NCBI RefSeq assembly: GCF_028372415.1
Contig: NC_092874.1
Span: 239,856,069-239,920,068, forward strand
Source: Notamacropus eugenii
Lineage: Eukaryota > Chordata > Mammalia > Diprotodontia > Macropodidae
Length of the DNA stretch: 64,000 nt
Direction of reading: 5' to 3'
Every line of letters begins with the position of its first letter. The first letter of the stretch is position 1. The notes beneath the pieces were generated by a model. The model searched no databases and had not been told where the DNA came from. It saw only the letters and a program-made list of their open reading frames with translations. Made by a program: the position numbers and the translations under genes. This document shows positions 24,536 through 36,361 of the stretch, piece after piece.

Positions 24536-25532
24536 GTGGTGGTTGGGTTAGGAAGGAGGATTGGGGAACAGATTTGGGATGATGTGCAATGGGGGTGGTA
24601 TTTGAGATGGAGACAAGAGGAGGGGGTGCCTTGGGGATGAGGGGGTTATGGCATGATTGTATACATAAATAGCATCAGGTTTTATGACCTAGCTGTCTCT
24701 CCTCTCTTCTCCCTTTCTCTCCTTCCCTTCCTGAGTCATTACTCCATACCACCAGCATTAAAACCCCTACAGAGTGAGATCCAGAGTGATGATTCCATTT
24801 ATAGGGCCTTGTGGAAGGCATTGGTACTGCTGTCCACTTCTCAGCTTTTCCCTAAGTTCCTTGAGGGAAATGACCATGCCTTACTTACCCTTCTACTGTT
24901 CTGAGTACACTTCAAGTGCTAAGGAATTAAAAAACAATGGTATTAGATTTCTAAAAGTCACAAACACATTTAAGCATGAGTGAGGCGAATGCCAGGATGC
25001 CATAAGCTAGTATTGGGTACAAATTAGAAGCCCAGGGCATTCTTCTGTCTGAATGATTCTCACTTTACCATCTTATATGTTTGCTGGAGTAGACTGGGAA
25101 AAACAAGAGGGAGAAATGAGAACAATTAGAAAGAGAACTTATAAATAACTCAGGAACTCGCTTCTTTCTTCCTCTTTTAATTTCTTCCCTTATTTTTTCC
25201 TCTTCTCCCTTCTGATATAGGAATAGGGATTATAGTCCCGTAGTTATTATCCATAGCAGAGACAATCAAGCTGCCTTTTCTTGAAAGCTCTTAGTTCTGG
25301 ACAAACTAATTATTCTCTCAGGTTATGTGGAGGTCAAAACAGTACATTTTAGGATTCTATTAATTTCTACAAAACAAGGAACTCAGTGTCTCATATTTAT
25401 TTGACCAGCAGAGTTTAAACAAAAATAGAATGTGACTTGTACTTGCTTCCTACTATTAGAAAAGACAGCAATCTCTCATGGCTTGTTTGATTATTTTCCT
25501 GCACTGTGATTGTGATGGCTGAAACAGAAGGG
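24536..25532. other. Unassigned intergenic DNA
   Basis: 24770-24900 weakly resembles an L2 3' UTR in sense ('ccttgagggaaatgaccatg'). Nothing else recognised. Confidence 0.35.
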
Positions 25533-25792
25533 ATGGGGCAGGTAGGTGACTCAGTGGAGAGAGTGTTAGATCTAGAGTCAGGAAGGCTCATCTACCTGAG
25601 TTCAAATGTGGCCTCAGACACTTCTTAGTTATGTGACTTTGAGTAAATGGCTTAACCTTGCCTCAGTTTCCTCCTCTGCAGAATGAGCTGGAAGAGGAAA
25701 TGGCAAACCTCACCAGTATCTCTGCCAAGAAAACCCCAAATGGGGTCATGGAGAGTTGGACAAGACTGAACACAACACAAACAACACAAATA
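25533..25792 (+). repeat. Marsupial WSINE1/MAR1-like SINE, full length
   Basis: Head 'gcaggtaggtgactcagtg', 'tctagagtcaggaaggctca', body 'gcctcagtttcctcctctgc', tail 'accccaaatggggtcatgga' and an (ACACA)n-rich end. Confidence 0.9.
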
Positions 25793-27434
25793 TGAAAGAT
25801 CAGTTAGCGTTGTTCATCAATTAGGGTGCTATTTGTAGTTCTATGGTGAAGGATAGTTCGTTTGTCACTTGGTAGAAACACACCTGCTTGTAACAGCCTG
25901 AATGTGAATTTCACATATGCTTGGGAGGTTCAAATTCCCTTACCTTTTATTGACAGAAACTCATTTGTATGAGAAAGATAGTAAGATTGAATCAGACTGA
26001 GAATTGGAGTGGAGGAGAAGGTTCCCAGTGGATGAATTTGCTGATTGTAGTCTGTTATCCTTTCAGTGTTTAACCACTGACAACTCAATTACATTGGGGT
26101 GCCCATTATTAGCTATGAGCATTTGCTTTTCTGGTGTGTTTCCTGCCAGGACCAGTCATAAGTGTTTCAAAGACAAAGTGCCATTTTGTTGAATGACCAC
26201 GCTTAGACAGGAGATTATTGTGTGCATAAAAAATTTCACATCTTCATCTTCAGTTTAGTTCAAAGGAATTCAATTCAGTAAACATTTCTTGAGCTCGTAT
26301 TATGTACTTAGATCTCTCACCAAACTTTACAAAAATTTGTTTTTCTCTTTACTGATTCTTTCTGCTTCTTATCTCCCCCGCCCCCTTCTTTACTTTAGGT
26401 TTTTACAAACACTTTCTAAACCTCAATTGACTTTGTATGCTATGTCTTTCTATTTGACTATTGAGTATTTGCTGAAGGTAGTAGTTTCTAAGCTTTTGGT
26501 GTCTTTACTAGGGCAACTGGTATACATTGGTCAAGTTTCTATAGTGCCTTGTTAAAATTGTTAGTCTCTGTTTCTAGATCCATTTTCCATTTTCTGGAAT
26601 GTTCTGCTTAAATAGGTCAAGTAGAGTTTTAATCTTATGTGTCAATATCCAGAGTTTGATCTAAGAAAGAAACAGAATTCGACTGTATGTACATTTATTT
26701 CTCTCAAAGTAGGTAGATATGCATGGAAGCTTCAGTCAGTAACTGAGCTCACTTTTGGGTTTAGGTTGCACTATTTTTGTACCCTTCCAATAAGGGCTGA
26801 AGTAACTCCATCATCATTTCACCCCAGGACCAGGAAAATATCTCTATGCCAGACCACTCCCAGTCTTAGGCCATTTAGACAAAAGAATTTGTCTCCACCC
26901 AAGTTTGAATAGAACCCAATGGGCATCTCCACTTTAGATTAAATTTCTTGCAAGATTGGATGGGGTTTGATCAGGATAAGGAGAGTCAATGGGAGAAAAA
27001 CTCAACTTAGAAGTCAGGACTTTGGAAGAAGGGGGTTCAGGAAGCTCTAAACCTCCTCAAAATATTGGTTATTAATAATTTTTCATATTTTCTATATCTA
27101 TTTTTAATTTTTTTCATAGAATATATATTTCTCATGTTTTTCTTTCTTCTAGTTTGGTATTAATTTTTTTTTCTTTAGAAATGTGGTAGATTGACCTACC
27201 TCTCTAGTAAGAGTAAGATATAATTAGCAGGTAGGCCATATGCTTCATTTGTATCTACACAATATGAATGAAAGAAAAGCCCTCAGCACATTGGAGCCCC
27301 TTGTGTTGAATTTGTAGAGATAAAAGGGCAAGAACTGCACAAAATCCACAGTCATAGATAGATTTCTATTGCTATCGTTTGAGTGAATACTGACTTCCAC
27401 TACAACACAGAGACACTGGAATATTGGAGTACCA
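25793..27434. other. Unassigned intergenic DNA
   Basis: A weak L2 trace ('agtaaacatttcttgagctc', about 26275-26310) is visible. 26720-27050 has some LTR-like composition but no defined ends. No gene recognised. Confidence 0.35.
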
Positions 27435-27845
27435 TGTACATTGTGTTAGGTCTTGGATATGTGTCCATATTACATATGAAAAGTGACCTGGTCCCTGCCC
27501 TCAAGGAGCTTATATTTTAGTAAGCAAGATGAAATCTATTCACAAATAACTACAGTTTGACCATTAAAATTAATTAGATTTTGTTAGAATTTGATAAGAG
27601 CACAAGTGAAGTCAGGCAGATTAGACTAAGAAATTCAAAGAGAAAGGGATCTCTACCAATGGGGAAAATCATGGAAGGCTTCATAGGTGGTGCCTGATCT
27701 GGAATCTGAAGAAAGAGAAATATCTCAAAAGGCAGAAATGGAAGGTAGGAAATAGAAGCTCATTTGATACATGGAATCAGCAGAAGGTAGGATTAAGTAA
27801 TTCAGTTTAGCAGGAGTGTGGAGTATGCTAAGTATAGTGTTATAT
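27435..27845 (-). repeat. L2 LINE fragment
   Basis: 'cctggtccctgccctcaagg', 'gagcttatattttagtaag' and 'atcatggaaggcttcatagg' form the reversed L2 3' series. Confidence 0.65.
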
Positions 27846-27847
27846 AG

Positions 27848-27965
27848 CATGGTGTAGAGGATAGAGGAATATGCTTAGAATCACAAAGATTTGAGTTCAT
27901 GTTTTGTCTTTGAAATATAATAGTTATGTGAACTATTATTTGAGTATTATATTAAGTATACATGA
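27848..27965 (+). repeat. MIR-like CORE-SINE, 5' part
   Basis: 'gcatggtgtagaggatagag' and 'cacaaagatttgagttcat' mark a truncated CORE-SINE head. Confidence 0.5.
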
Positions 27966-28224
27966 ACATAACATTTGTCTCCAGACAAATTTCTAAGACT
28001 ATAAGTCTCAGTAGAGTTGCTGATCTGCTTTGGTGGAGGTAGTTTCTATACAGGCAATGACTCATATGGATAAAAATCACAGATCCAGGACACCCCTCCC
28101 TTCCCCAAACAAAACCAAAACACACACACAAAACTCAACTCAACAATAACAACAATGATAGCATTGGAGCTTAATGCTTTATGACATCTGATGTTGTCTG
28201 AGACATTACAGAAGGGATCTGATT

Positions 28225-28285
28225 CAGGTACTGGTTGAATGAGATGACCTCTGAAGTCTTTTCCATCTCAGATTCTATAACATAA
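28225..28285 (+). repeat. MIR-like CORE-SINE, 3' end
   Basis: 'gaatgagatgacctctgaag' followed by 'tccatctcagattctataa' is the 3' segment of a MIR. The body is missing. Confidence 0.5.
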
Positions 28286-28561
28286 TGCCATCCTGGAAAT
28301 TGGAATATTGGTCTTCGTCATACAGTCATCTCTGAAGCCACTCTTGTCTCTGAAAAGTTTGTGGGCAACTCTACTGTGACATATAAAAAGTTTGAGAAAC
28401 ACAATTTCTGGGTAATAAATAATTTTATTATTTATGCTAGAAGGTAATTAATAAAATGGGTCAGTGGAACTCTTGAATGACAAAGACCGGTGGAACCCAC
28501 TCAATGGTTATATGCCCTTGGAAGAGTAGATGTTCCTGAAGGGGACAAACAACTCTGATGG

Positions 28562-29350
28562 TTGAACAATGAGAAGAATGGGAAGATGGTCATATACCTT
28601 AGAGCCAATGTGGCTTCAGAAAGGGCCAAGGAACAGTCAAATATGGTATTTGCTGCCCGACCACTCCATGAGAGATGCCAGGATCAGAACAGAGGTCTGT
28701 GTATGTTTGTAGATCTGACCAAGACCTTTGACACTATTAGTAGTGGGGGTTTATGGAAAATTATGTCACATTTGGTTGTCCAGAGAAGTTCATCAATATT
28801 GTACATCAATTTCATGATGGCATGTTTGCCCGGGTTCTGCATAGTGGACAATGCTCTCGTGCCTTCCCAGTCACCAATGGAGTGAAACAGGGCTGTGTGC
28901 TTGATCCCATGCTTTTTAGCATGATGTTTTTAGCCATGTTGACAAATGCTTTCATTGAGGATGAATACAGCATCAAGGTCAACTACCATACTGATGGTAA
29001 GTTCTTCAATCTGAAAAGGCTACATACAAGCCAGGACCAAAGTGGAGGGAGTGTTGGTGCATGATTTTCTGTTTACAGATGATTGTGCACTCCATGCAGA
29101 CTCTGAAGCTGAGATGCAACAAAGTATGGATCAGTTCTCTGCTGCCTGTACTAATTTTGGCCTAATAATTAATACCAAGAAAACATAGGTGCTCCTTTAG
29201 CCACCACCACACCTTCCATATGTGAAACCATCGGTTAAACAAATGGAGTAGTTTTGAATGCTGTGGATAAATTCACTTATCTTGTTAGTGTATTTTCCAG
29301 GGATGTACACATTGACAATGAGGTTGATGTATGCATTACCAGTTAGCTCA
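28562..29350 (+). pseudogene. RTE-like reverse transcriptase, decayed
   Basis: Motif A (MFVDLTKTFDTIS, about 28703-28740), motif B (FPVTNGVKQGCVLDPMLF, about 28863-28915) and a changed motif C (FLFTDDCAL in place of FLFADDCAL, about 29062-29090) are readable, but a frameshift near 28870 and others separate them. The A-to-T change in motif C and the shifts make it inactive. Confidence 0.8.
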
Positions 29351-29907
29351 GTGTTTGGGAGGCACCCTCCATCTGGGAGAGAAGAGGTATTAGACTGACT
29401 ACCAAACTGAAGGCCTACAGAACGGTTGTGCTGACCTCATTGTTGTATGACTATGAAACATGGACAGTCTGTTAGCGCCATGCCAGGAAACTGAATTGCT
29501 TCCATTTGAACTGTCTTAGGAAGATTCTGAAGATCACCTGGCAGGATAAGGTACTAGACACTGAGGTCCTTGCTTGAACTAAACTGCTAAGCATTCAGAC
29601 TATGCTTCAATATGGTGGGCTGGCCACATTGTTGGAATGCAAGATGTATGCTTGCCAAAAAGACTATTTTATGGTAAACTTGCATGGGGCAGGCGATCAC
29701 ATGGTAGTCAGAAGAAGTGATATAAGGACACTCTCAAGAACTTAGGATTTGATTGTGGAACATGGGAGACACTGTCACAGGACTGCTCAACATGGCATGA
29801 CCACATCAGAAAAGGTGCTGTGTGCTCTATGAGAAAAAATGAATTGAGACAGCACAAAAGAAACATAGGATGAGCAAATTAGTAGTAACCACCCCAAATA
29901 TTCACAC
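28578..29907 (+). mobile_element. RTE-like LINE, second copy, truncated at both ends
   Basis: The same family as 14873-17227 but in plus orientation and older. It opens within the region before motif A ('gaagatggtcatataccttag'). It stops abruptly near 29907, before the zinc finger and CCAA-type tail seen in the other copy. Loss of the 3' end cannot come from normal retrotransposition, so a later deletion removed it. Confidence 0.8.
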
Positions 29908-30038
29908 AGACTATATTCTCTATTCTTCTCTGGACCTGTCTACCTATCTATTGCTGTGTTCCAGTACTAAGTCTCATCTTGCCTATTCATAACGATACCT
30001 ATGGGATCTCTGAAAAAGGTTACTGCAGCATGGGACTT

Positions 30039-30475
30039 TTTTTTTTTTTACTTAATAGTACTTTTTTTTCTAGTTACATGTAAAGGTAGTTTTTAACATT
30101 CATCTTTGTAAGATTTTGAGCTCCAAATTTTTCTCCTTCTCTCTCTTCCCTCCCTTATCTCCAAGACAGCAAGCAATCTAAGTCATATATGTATAGTCAC
30201 ATTAGACACATTTCCACATTAGTCATGTTGTGAAAAAAGAAACAGAACAAAATGGAAAAACCATGAGAAAGAAAAAAACACAAAAAAGTGAAAACAGTAT
30301 GCTTCAATCTCTATTCAGACTTCATTTTTCTTTCTTGGGATGTGATCAGCATTTTCCACCACAAGTGCCTTGGGATTGTCTTGGATCATTGCATTGCTGA
30401 GATGAACTACATCTGTCATAGTTGATCACTGCACAATGTTGCTGTTACTGTGTACGATGTTCTCCTGGTTCTGCT
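30039..30475 (-). mobile_element. L1 3' end, 5'-truncated, with target-site duplication
   Basis: Poly-T at 30039-30050 is the A tail of a minus-strand L1. The reversed 3' UTR ('ccaagacagcaagcaatcta') and the end of ORF2 follow. TGCAGCATGGGACTT (30024-30038) and TGCAGTGTGGGACTT (30476-30490) are the target duplication, with two differences, so the insertion is not very recent. Confidence 0.85.
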
Positions 30476-30511
30476 TGCAGTGTGGGACTTCTACATGATT
30501 CCACTGCTAGA

Positions 30512-32777
30512 ATTCTTTTTTAAAAAAATCTTTAAATATTTTATTATTTACTTATTTTGAATATTCTTTTATTTTTAAATTTTGAATTTCAAATTCTCCC
30601 TCCTACTCACCTCCTCACACAACCACTAAGCAATATGATTATTGATATACATGAAACCATAAAAGAAGACAATAAAGTGAAATACTTCATTTTGAACTTA
30701 GAGTACATCAGTTCTCTTTCTGCAGGTAGATAGCATTTTTTTCATCCATTGGAATTTTCCTTTCATCCTTTGGGAATGTCTTGATCATTGTAATTATCAG
30801 AAGAGTCAAGTCTCTTATAGTTGATCATCATTACAATATTGTTGTTACTGTGCCCAATGATCTCTTGGTTTTTCTCATTTCACTTTGCATCAGTACATAT
30901 GGCTCTCATCATATTTTCTGAAACCAGCTCCCTCATCCTTTCCCGCAGCACAACAGTTTTATAGCCTTTGGGCATAGTTCCAAATTTGAGCATAGTTTTC
31001 CAGATTAGTTGGACCATTTCATCACTCCACCAACAGTTCAGTAATGTATCTATATTTTCTTCCTTTCTTCTATCATTCGTTATTTCTGATAGGTGTGAAG
31101 TGATGCCTCAAAATTGTTTTAATTTGCATTTCTTTAATAAATAGTGCTTTAGAGCATTTTTAAATATGAGTATAGATAGCTTTCATTTCTTCTGAAAACT
31201 GCCTATTTATATGCTTTGACCATTTAACAATTTTGCAATGGCTCTTATTTTTGTAAATGTCACTCAGTTCCCTATATATTTTAGAAATGAGATCTTTATC
31301 AGAGAAACTTGCTGTAATTTTTCTTTGATATTACTTCATTGTTTATGGTACCTTTTAGCAAAATGTGGATCACTTGATTCTCTCTTTTAATTAGGTCTAT
31401 TTTTGCTTTTTTCTGTGATCATCATTGCTATCCATGATTTTTTTTTTTTACTTTGGAAGAAGCGTATTAGATTCTGTTCCAGCCCTCTATTTTTAATGTT
31501 GCATGTATCTTTCTGTTTCAAGTGTGTCTCTTATAAACAACATATTGGCAGATTCTGGTTTCTATATGCTTCTGTTTTATGGGTGAGCTCATCCTATTCA
31601 TATTCACAGTAATGATTACTGTGTGTTTCCCTCTATCCCATTTTCTTCTATTTCTTCTTCTCTTTTCTTTTTATCATGTCTCTCCTCCCCTCCATTCCTT
31701 TTCTCTTATATCCTTTTCCTATTGGATAAGTTAGATTTCTACACACAAATGAGTGATATATATCTATATCTATATCTATATACTTATACCTTTGAACCAT
31801 TTATAATGAGAATGAGGTTCAAGCATTGGCCACTAACCCCCCTCCACTGTAAAAGTTTTTCCTTATGGGTCTCTTTTATATGAGAAAATTTTTCCCATTT
31901 TACCTCTCCTTTCTCCCCTTTTGCCAGTGCATCCCTCTTTCTCACTCTTTCAATTTTTTGGGAGGGAGATTATTACAACATAATAGATTCACACCCATGC
32001 CCTCGGTCTATGTAAACTCCTTTGACTTGCCCTAATAATTTACAGTTCTTCTGATTTATGTGCATCATCTTCCCTTATAGAAATGTAAACAGTTTAACTT
32101 TTTTAGATTTCCTTATGATTATCCTTTCATGTTTACCTTTTTATATTTCTCTTGATCCTTGCTTTTGAATGTAAAACTTTCTATTCAGCTCTGGTCTTTT
32201 CATCAGAAACAATTGAAAGCCCTCTATTTCATTAAATACTCATTTTTTCCCTTGAAGGATTATAGTCAGTTTTTCTGGGTAGATTATTCTTGGTTGTAAT
32301 CCTAGCTCCCTTGTCCCTTGGAATATCATATTCCAAGCCCTCTGCTCCTTTATCATGGAAGTCAGTGAATCGTACGTGATCCTAACTGACTGTGGCTTCT
32401 CAAAATCTGAATTGTTTCTTCCTGGCTAATTGCAATATTTTCTCCTTGATCTGGGAGATATGGAATTTGGCTATAATATTCCTGGAAGTTTCCATTTTGG
32501 TATCTCTTTAAAGAGGTGATTGGTAGATTCTTTCAAATTCTGTTTTATTCTCTGCATCTAAGATATCAAGGACAGGTTTTCCTTAATAAGTTCTTGAAAT
32601 ATGCTGTTTTATCATGGCTTTCCCATAGTCCAATAATTTTTATTATCTCTCCTTGATCTATTTTCCAGGCCAGTTGTTTTTCCAGTGAGATATTTCACAT
32701 TTTCTTCTATTTTTTCTTTCTTTTAACTTTGTTTTATTCTTTCTTGATGTCTCATAGTCATTAGCTTTCACTTGCCC
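30512..32777 (-). mobile_element. Older L1, internally deleted in ORF2, host of a nested insertion
   Basis: In minus order from its interrupted end at 32777, the element has the ORF1 relic (about 31990-32777) and the purine-rich spacer (about 31630-31990). Next comes the start of ORF2 (about 31500-31640, with VIITVN and NRMSSPIKQK). A jump near 31440 leads to the ORF2 C-terminal region (about 30980-31420, YREL-type and 'FTPIRN' blocks), and last is the 3' UTR to about 30512. The middle of ORF2 is deleted. Its upstream ORF1 part resumes at 36081-36155, past the nested element. Confidence 0.8.
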
Positions 32778-32790
32778 AATTCAAATTTTA
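32777..32790. repeat. Target-site duplication of nested HAL1-like element, left copy
   Basis: CAATTCAAATTTTA here and CAATTCAAATTTTTA at 36081-36095. Both lie in the ORF1 sequence of the host L1 and differ only in the length of a T run. Confidence 0.85.
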
Positions 32791-34241
32791 TTTTTTATTT
32801 TTTTATTTTTCATTTTTAACACAGTTCATATCACATAATACAATTCCAACTTTTGGTTAGGTGATATTTCTTTTACAGCATTTACAATATAGAACACAAA
32901 AGGATTTTTTTTTTTTTAACATTAACCAGCTGAGGTACAAATAATAGCTATGTATGCTAACTTCATAAGCTCTTGACCTAATTGTCTCCACACTATTACT
33001 AAGAATTAAAGGACCCCAAGTTATTGTTGTTGGTCTAAAGTCCTAAGCCTAATAGCTTAATTTTAGACTTTACCTTGGATGTTCCCCTACCAACAATCTA
33101 TAATTTGATAGATCTGGTATTGAGCTTACAAACCTTTTGACTATAGGAAATTGCCACTAAGAGTAGGGACATTGCAGGGAAACCATATCTCCCCAACTTC
33201 ATGTCAATTCCAGGCAGGAGTAGATTGTCAACTTGCATTTAGTGAGCCTCCGAGTCTGCCAGGTGTCAGTGGAGAAACTGAATCAGGAGAATCCTATCTC
33301 AGCTCAGGCTGAACAGCTGCTCTCCTTCCCTTCCCATGAGATCACCTTTTTCAGTTCATACGAGTATCTCACAGGCTTACTGGCATCATGGATTGGAGGC
33401 TCAGACCGCCTTTCTTACTATTCATACCTGGAGTTAGACTCAGAAGGACAGTCACTTAATAGTCCCCACAGCATCTTAAAATGCAAGTTCCAATAACCAG
33501 GTTTCAGATATGACTATATTTTCACATTGGCTAAGGAACATCTTTTGAGGCAAGTCTTAAGTGGCTTACATGCCTTTCTATACCTGTTCTAGTTCTTGCT
33601 TAAATAACAATCATAAAATCAAATTTACCACTAAAACCTTAATTCTCAACATTCATTTCTAATACTTTGAATTCCACCTTCTTTCCCACCCTCCCTCCCT
33701 GCCCATCCCCACTGAGAAGGCAAGCAATTCAATACAGGCTATATATGTGTTATTTTGCAAAAGACTTCCATAATAATCATGTTAGTAATACTAACTATAT
33801 TGCCCTCTATCCTACGCTATCCCCTTTACTTTTTTTATTCCCTCATTTGACCTTGTCCCTTCCCAAAAGTGTTTATTTCTAGTTACTCCCTTCTCCCATT
33901 TGCCCTCCCTTCTATCATTCTCCTCACTCCACTTGTCACCCTCTCCCCTACTTTCCTGTACTATAAGATAGATTTTCATACCAAATTTAGTGACATGTTC
34001 TTCCCTCCTTAAGCCATATGTGGAGAGAGTAGCTTCACTTTTCCCCTCTCCCCTTCTCCCTTTTTTCGTCCACTGAACAAGATTTTTCTTTATCTCTTTT
34101 ATGAGTTATAGCATACCCCATTCCATTTCTCCCTTTCTCTTCCCAATAATTTCTTCCCTCACCCCTTAATTTTTATTTTATATATATATTTTTATGGATA
34201 TCATCTCTTCTGATTCAACATAGCCTGTACTCTCTGTCTAT

Positions 34242-34297
<56 letters not shown>

Positions 34298-34300
34298 ACA
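34242..34300. repeat. (GT)n / (GTAT)n microsatellite
   Basis: A GT run followed by GTAT units, inside the spacer of the HAL1-like element. Confidence 0.9.
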
Positions 34301-34448
34301 ATTCCTCCACTTACCCAAATACTGAGAAAGGTCTCAAAAGTTAGAAATATTTCCTTTCCATGTAGGAATGTAAACAGTTCAGCTTTAGAAAGTCTTTGAT
34401 AATTTCTCTTTCCTGTTTACCTTTTCAAGCTTCTCTTGATTCTTGTGT

Positions 34449-35254
34449 TCAAAAGTCAGATTCTCTATATAGATCTGGTCTTTTCAACATGAATGCTTGA
34501 AAGTACTCTATATCATTGAATGACCATTTATTCCCTTGAAGTATTATACTCAGTTCTGCTGGATAGGTGATTCTTGGTTTTAGTCCTAGTTCCTTTGACT
34601 TCTGGAATATCCTATTCCAAGCCCTTAGATCCCTTAATGTTGAAGCTGCCAAATCCTGTGTTATTCTGATTGTATTTCCACAATACTCAAATTGTTTCTT
34701 TCTAGCTGCTTGCAGTATTTTCTCTTTGACCTTGGAACTCTGAAATTGGCCATAATATTCCTAGGAGTTTCTCTTTTCGAGTCTCCTTCAGGAGGTGATT
34801 GGTGGATTCTTTCAATATTTATTTTGCCCTCTGATTCTAGAATATCAGGACAGTATTCCTCAATAATTTCATGGAAGATAATGTCTAGGCTCTTTTTTTG
34901 ATCATGGCTTTCAGGTAGTCCCATAATTTTTAAATTGTCTCTCCTGGATCTATTTTCCAGGTCAGTTGTTTTTCCAGTGAGATGTTTCACATTATCTTCT
35001 ATTTTTTCAAACTTTTGGTTTTGTTTTCTAACTGCTTGGTTTATCTCATAGTCATTCATTTCTCTGAAATCAATTCTCTCTTTCAGAGAACTATTTTGTT
35101 CAGTGAACTTTTGAACTTTCTCCTCCACTTGGCTAATTCTTCTTTTTAATGCCTCTTTCTCCTCATTGGCTTTTTGGATCTCTTTTTCCAATTGAGTAAG
35201 CCTCTTTTTTAAGGTGTTATTTTCCTCAGCATTTTTTTGGTTCTCCTTTAGCAA
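34449..35254 (-). pseudogene. L1/HAL1 ORF1 protein gene, one frameshift
   Basis: Better preserved than the copy at 9216. 34661-35254 encodes a heptad coiled coil (blocks of LKKRLTQLEKEIQKANEEKE type), the KTTDLENRSRRDNLKIMGLPE motif split, and the RNA-binding part with ERIHQSPPEGDSKRETPRNIM. The C-terminal domain continues in another frame at 34449-34652 (RDLRAWNRIFQKSKELGLKPRITYPAELS). One frameshift near 34655 separates the two. The N-terminus upstream of 35254 has a stop. ORF1 normally binds L1 RNA as a trimer in cytoplasmic particles. Confidence 0.85.
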
Positions 35255-36080
35255 TCTGCTAACTCACTTTTCAAGCTCTTCTATTGCCTGAGCACAGTTT
35301 AAGTTCACTTTGGAGGCTTTGGAGGCAGGGGTCTTACTTTGACAGTAAGCCTTGTTCTTCCTCATCCAAGAGAATGGGAAGAGACATCTGTTCACCAAGA
35401 AAGTAACCTTCTATGACCTTATTCCCCCCCCCCCCCCCCCCCCGCCTTTTTTGGGCATTTCCCCAGCCAGTTACTTGACTTCTGAATCCTTTGTCAAGAG
35501 ATTGGACTCAGCTGCTCAGTTCCCCTGGGCTTTGGGTGGGGGTGGAGCCATCACTCAGGGCTAGGATTTAAATCAGCTGCTCCCTACCACCAGAGGCTTT
35601 AAGCTGAGCTGTCTGAATAATGGATCCAGGTTGCTTCTGGGCCTTCGTAGCTGCCTACATTCTGCTGCTGCAGCCTTTGCCATCACCTGGGGCTATTGCT
35701 GGAGAAACCCCATTCCCTCTTGCCCATCTGGGAAAGCCCTCCCCCACTGACCTTTGGAACTTTCTTTGTCATTTGTGGGTTAAGGTATCTGGGACCTTCC
35801 CTGCTATGAACTCTACACAGAGGTCTGTTCAGGTCCTCTTCCACCCAGTGCTGTGTGGCCCAGACTGTGCTTCACTCTGCTTGGGGTTCTGTGAGATAGA
35901 CCTTTCCTCTAAGCCTTCCAGGTTATCTTTGCCTAGAAACCTCTTTTGCTCTGTTGTTCTGTGGCTTCTGCTGCTCTAGACTTTGTTGAGAGTCATTTTT
36001 ACAGGTGTTTTGTGGGTTGTGGGGGAAGCACTAGAGTATATGTGTCTTTCTACTCTGTCATCTTGGCCCTGCCCCCCCCC

Positions 36081-36155
36081 CAATTCAAATTTTTAAGAAA
36101 TTATTTTCTTCAGTTAGTTTTTGTATCTCTTTTTCCATTTGGCCAATTCTACTTT
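36081..36155 (-). mobile_element. Resumed ORF1 part of the older L1
   Basis: After the duplication, 'cttcagttagtttttgtatc' and 'ttccatttggccaattctac' continue the coiled-coil part of ORF1 in the minus strand, which is what the host L1 lacked at 32777. Confidence 0.75.
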
Positions 36156-36361
36156 TTTTAGATATCACCCCTTCCTATTCAACTCATTTTGTGCTTACAA
36201 ATATTATCTTTCCATGTAGGAATGTAAACAGTTCAACTTTAGTAAGTCCCTTATTATTTCTCTTTCCTGTTTACCTTTTCATGCTTCTCTTGATTCTTGT
36301 ATTTGAAAGTCAAATTTTCTATTCATTTCTGGTCTTTTCATCAAGAATACTTGAAAGTCCT
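36156..36361 (-). mobile_element. Inverted 5' part of an L1 (ORF1 end and spacer)
   Basis: It matches 34197-34510 in the neighbouring element ('tccatgtaggaatgtaaaca', 'ctggtcttttcatcaagaat'). It joins head-on to the plus-strand L1 3' part at about 36362, the arrangement produced by twin priming. Confidence 0.7.

Larger units (their letters stand above)
32791..36080 (-). mobile_element. HAL1-like (ORF1-only) L1 relative inserted in an older L1
   Basis: In minus order it starts at 36080 with a G run and 'cagggccaagatgacagag', a typical L1 5' start. It then has a 5' UTR with a 20-base G run (35424-35443), ORF1 (34449 to about 35290), a spacer with a (GT)n array, and a segment (about 33640-33800) matching L1 3' UTR. 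A further 850 bp (32791-33640) that I cannot assign follows, ending in an A-rich tail at the target-site duplication. No ORF2 sequence lies between spacer and 3' UTR. Such ORF1-only elements are known as HAL1 and depend on L1 ORF2 in trans. Whether this copy is a family member or a deleted L1 needs other copies. Confidence 0.75.

Noticed and set aside
35620..35979. 119-codon plus-strand frame with a signal-like leader
   Set aside because: It is antisense to the 5' UTR of the HAL1-like element and has no known domain.
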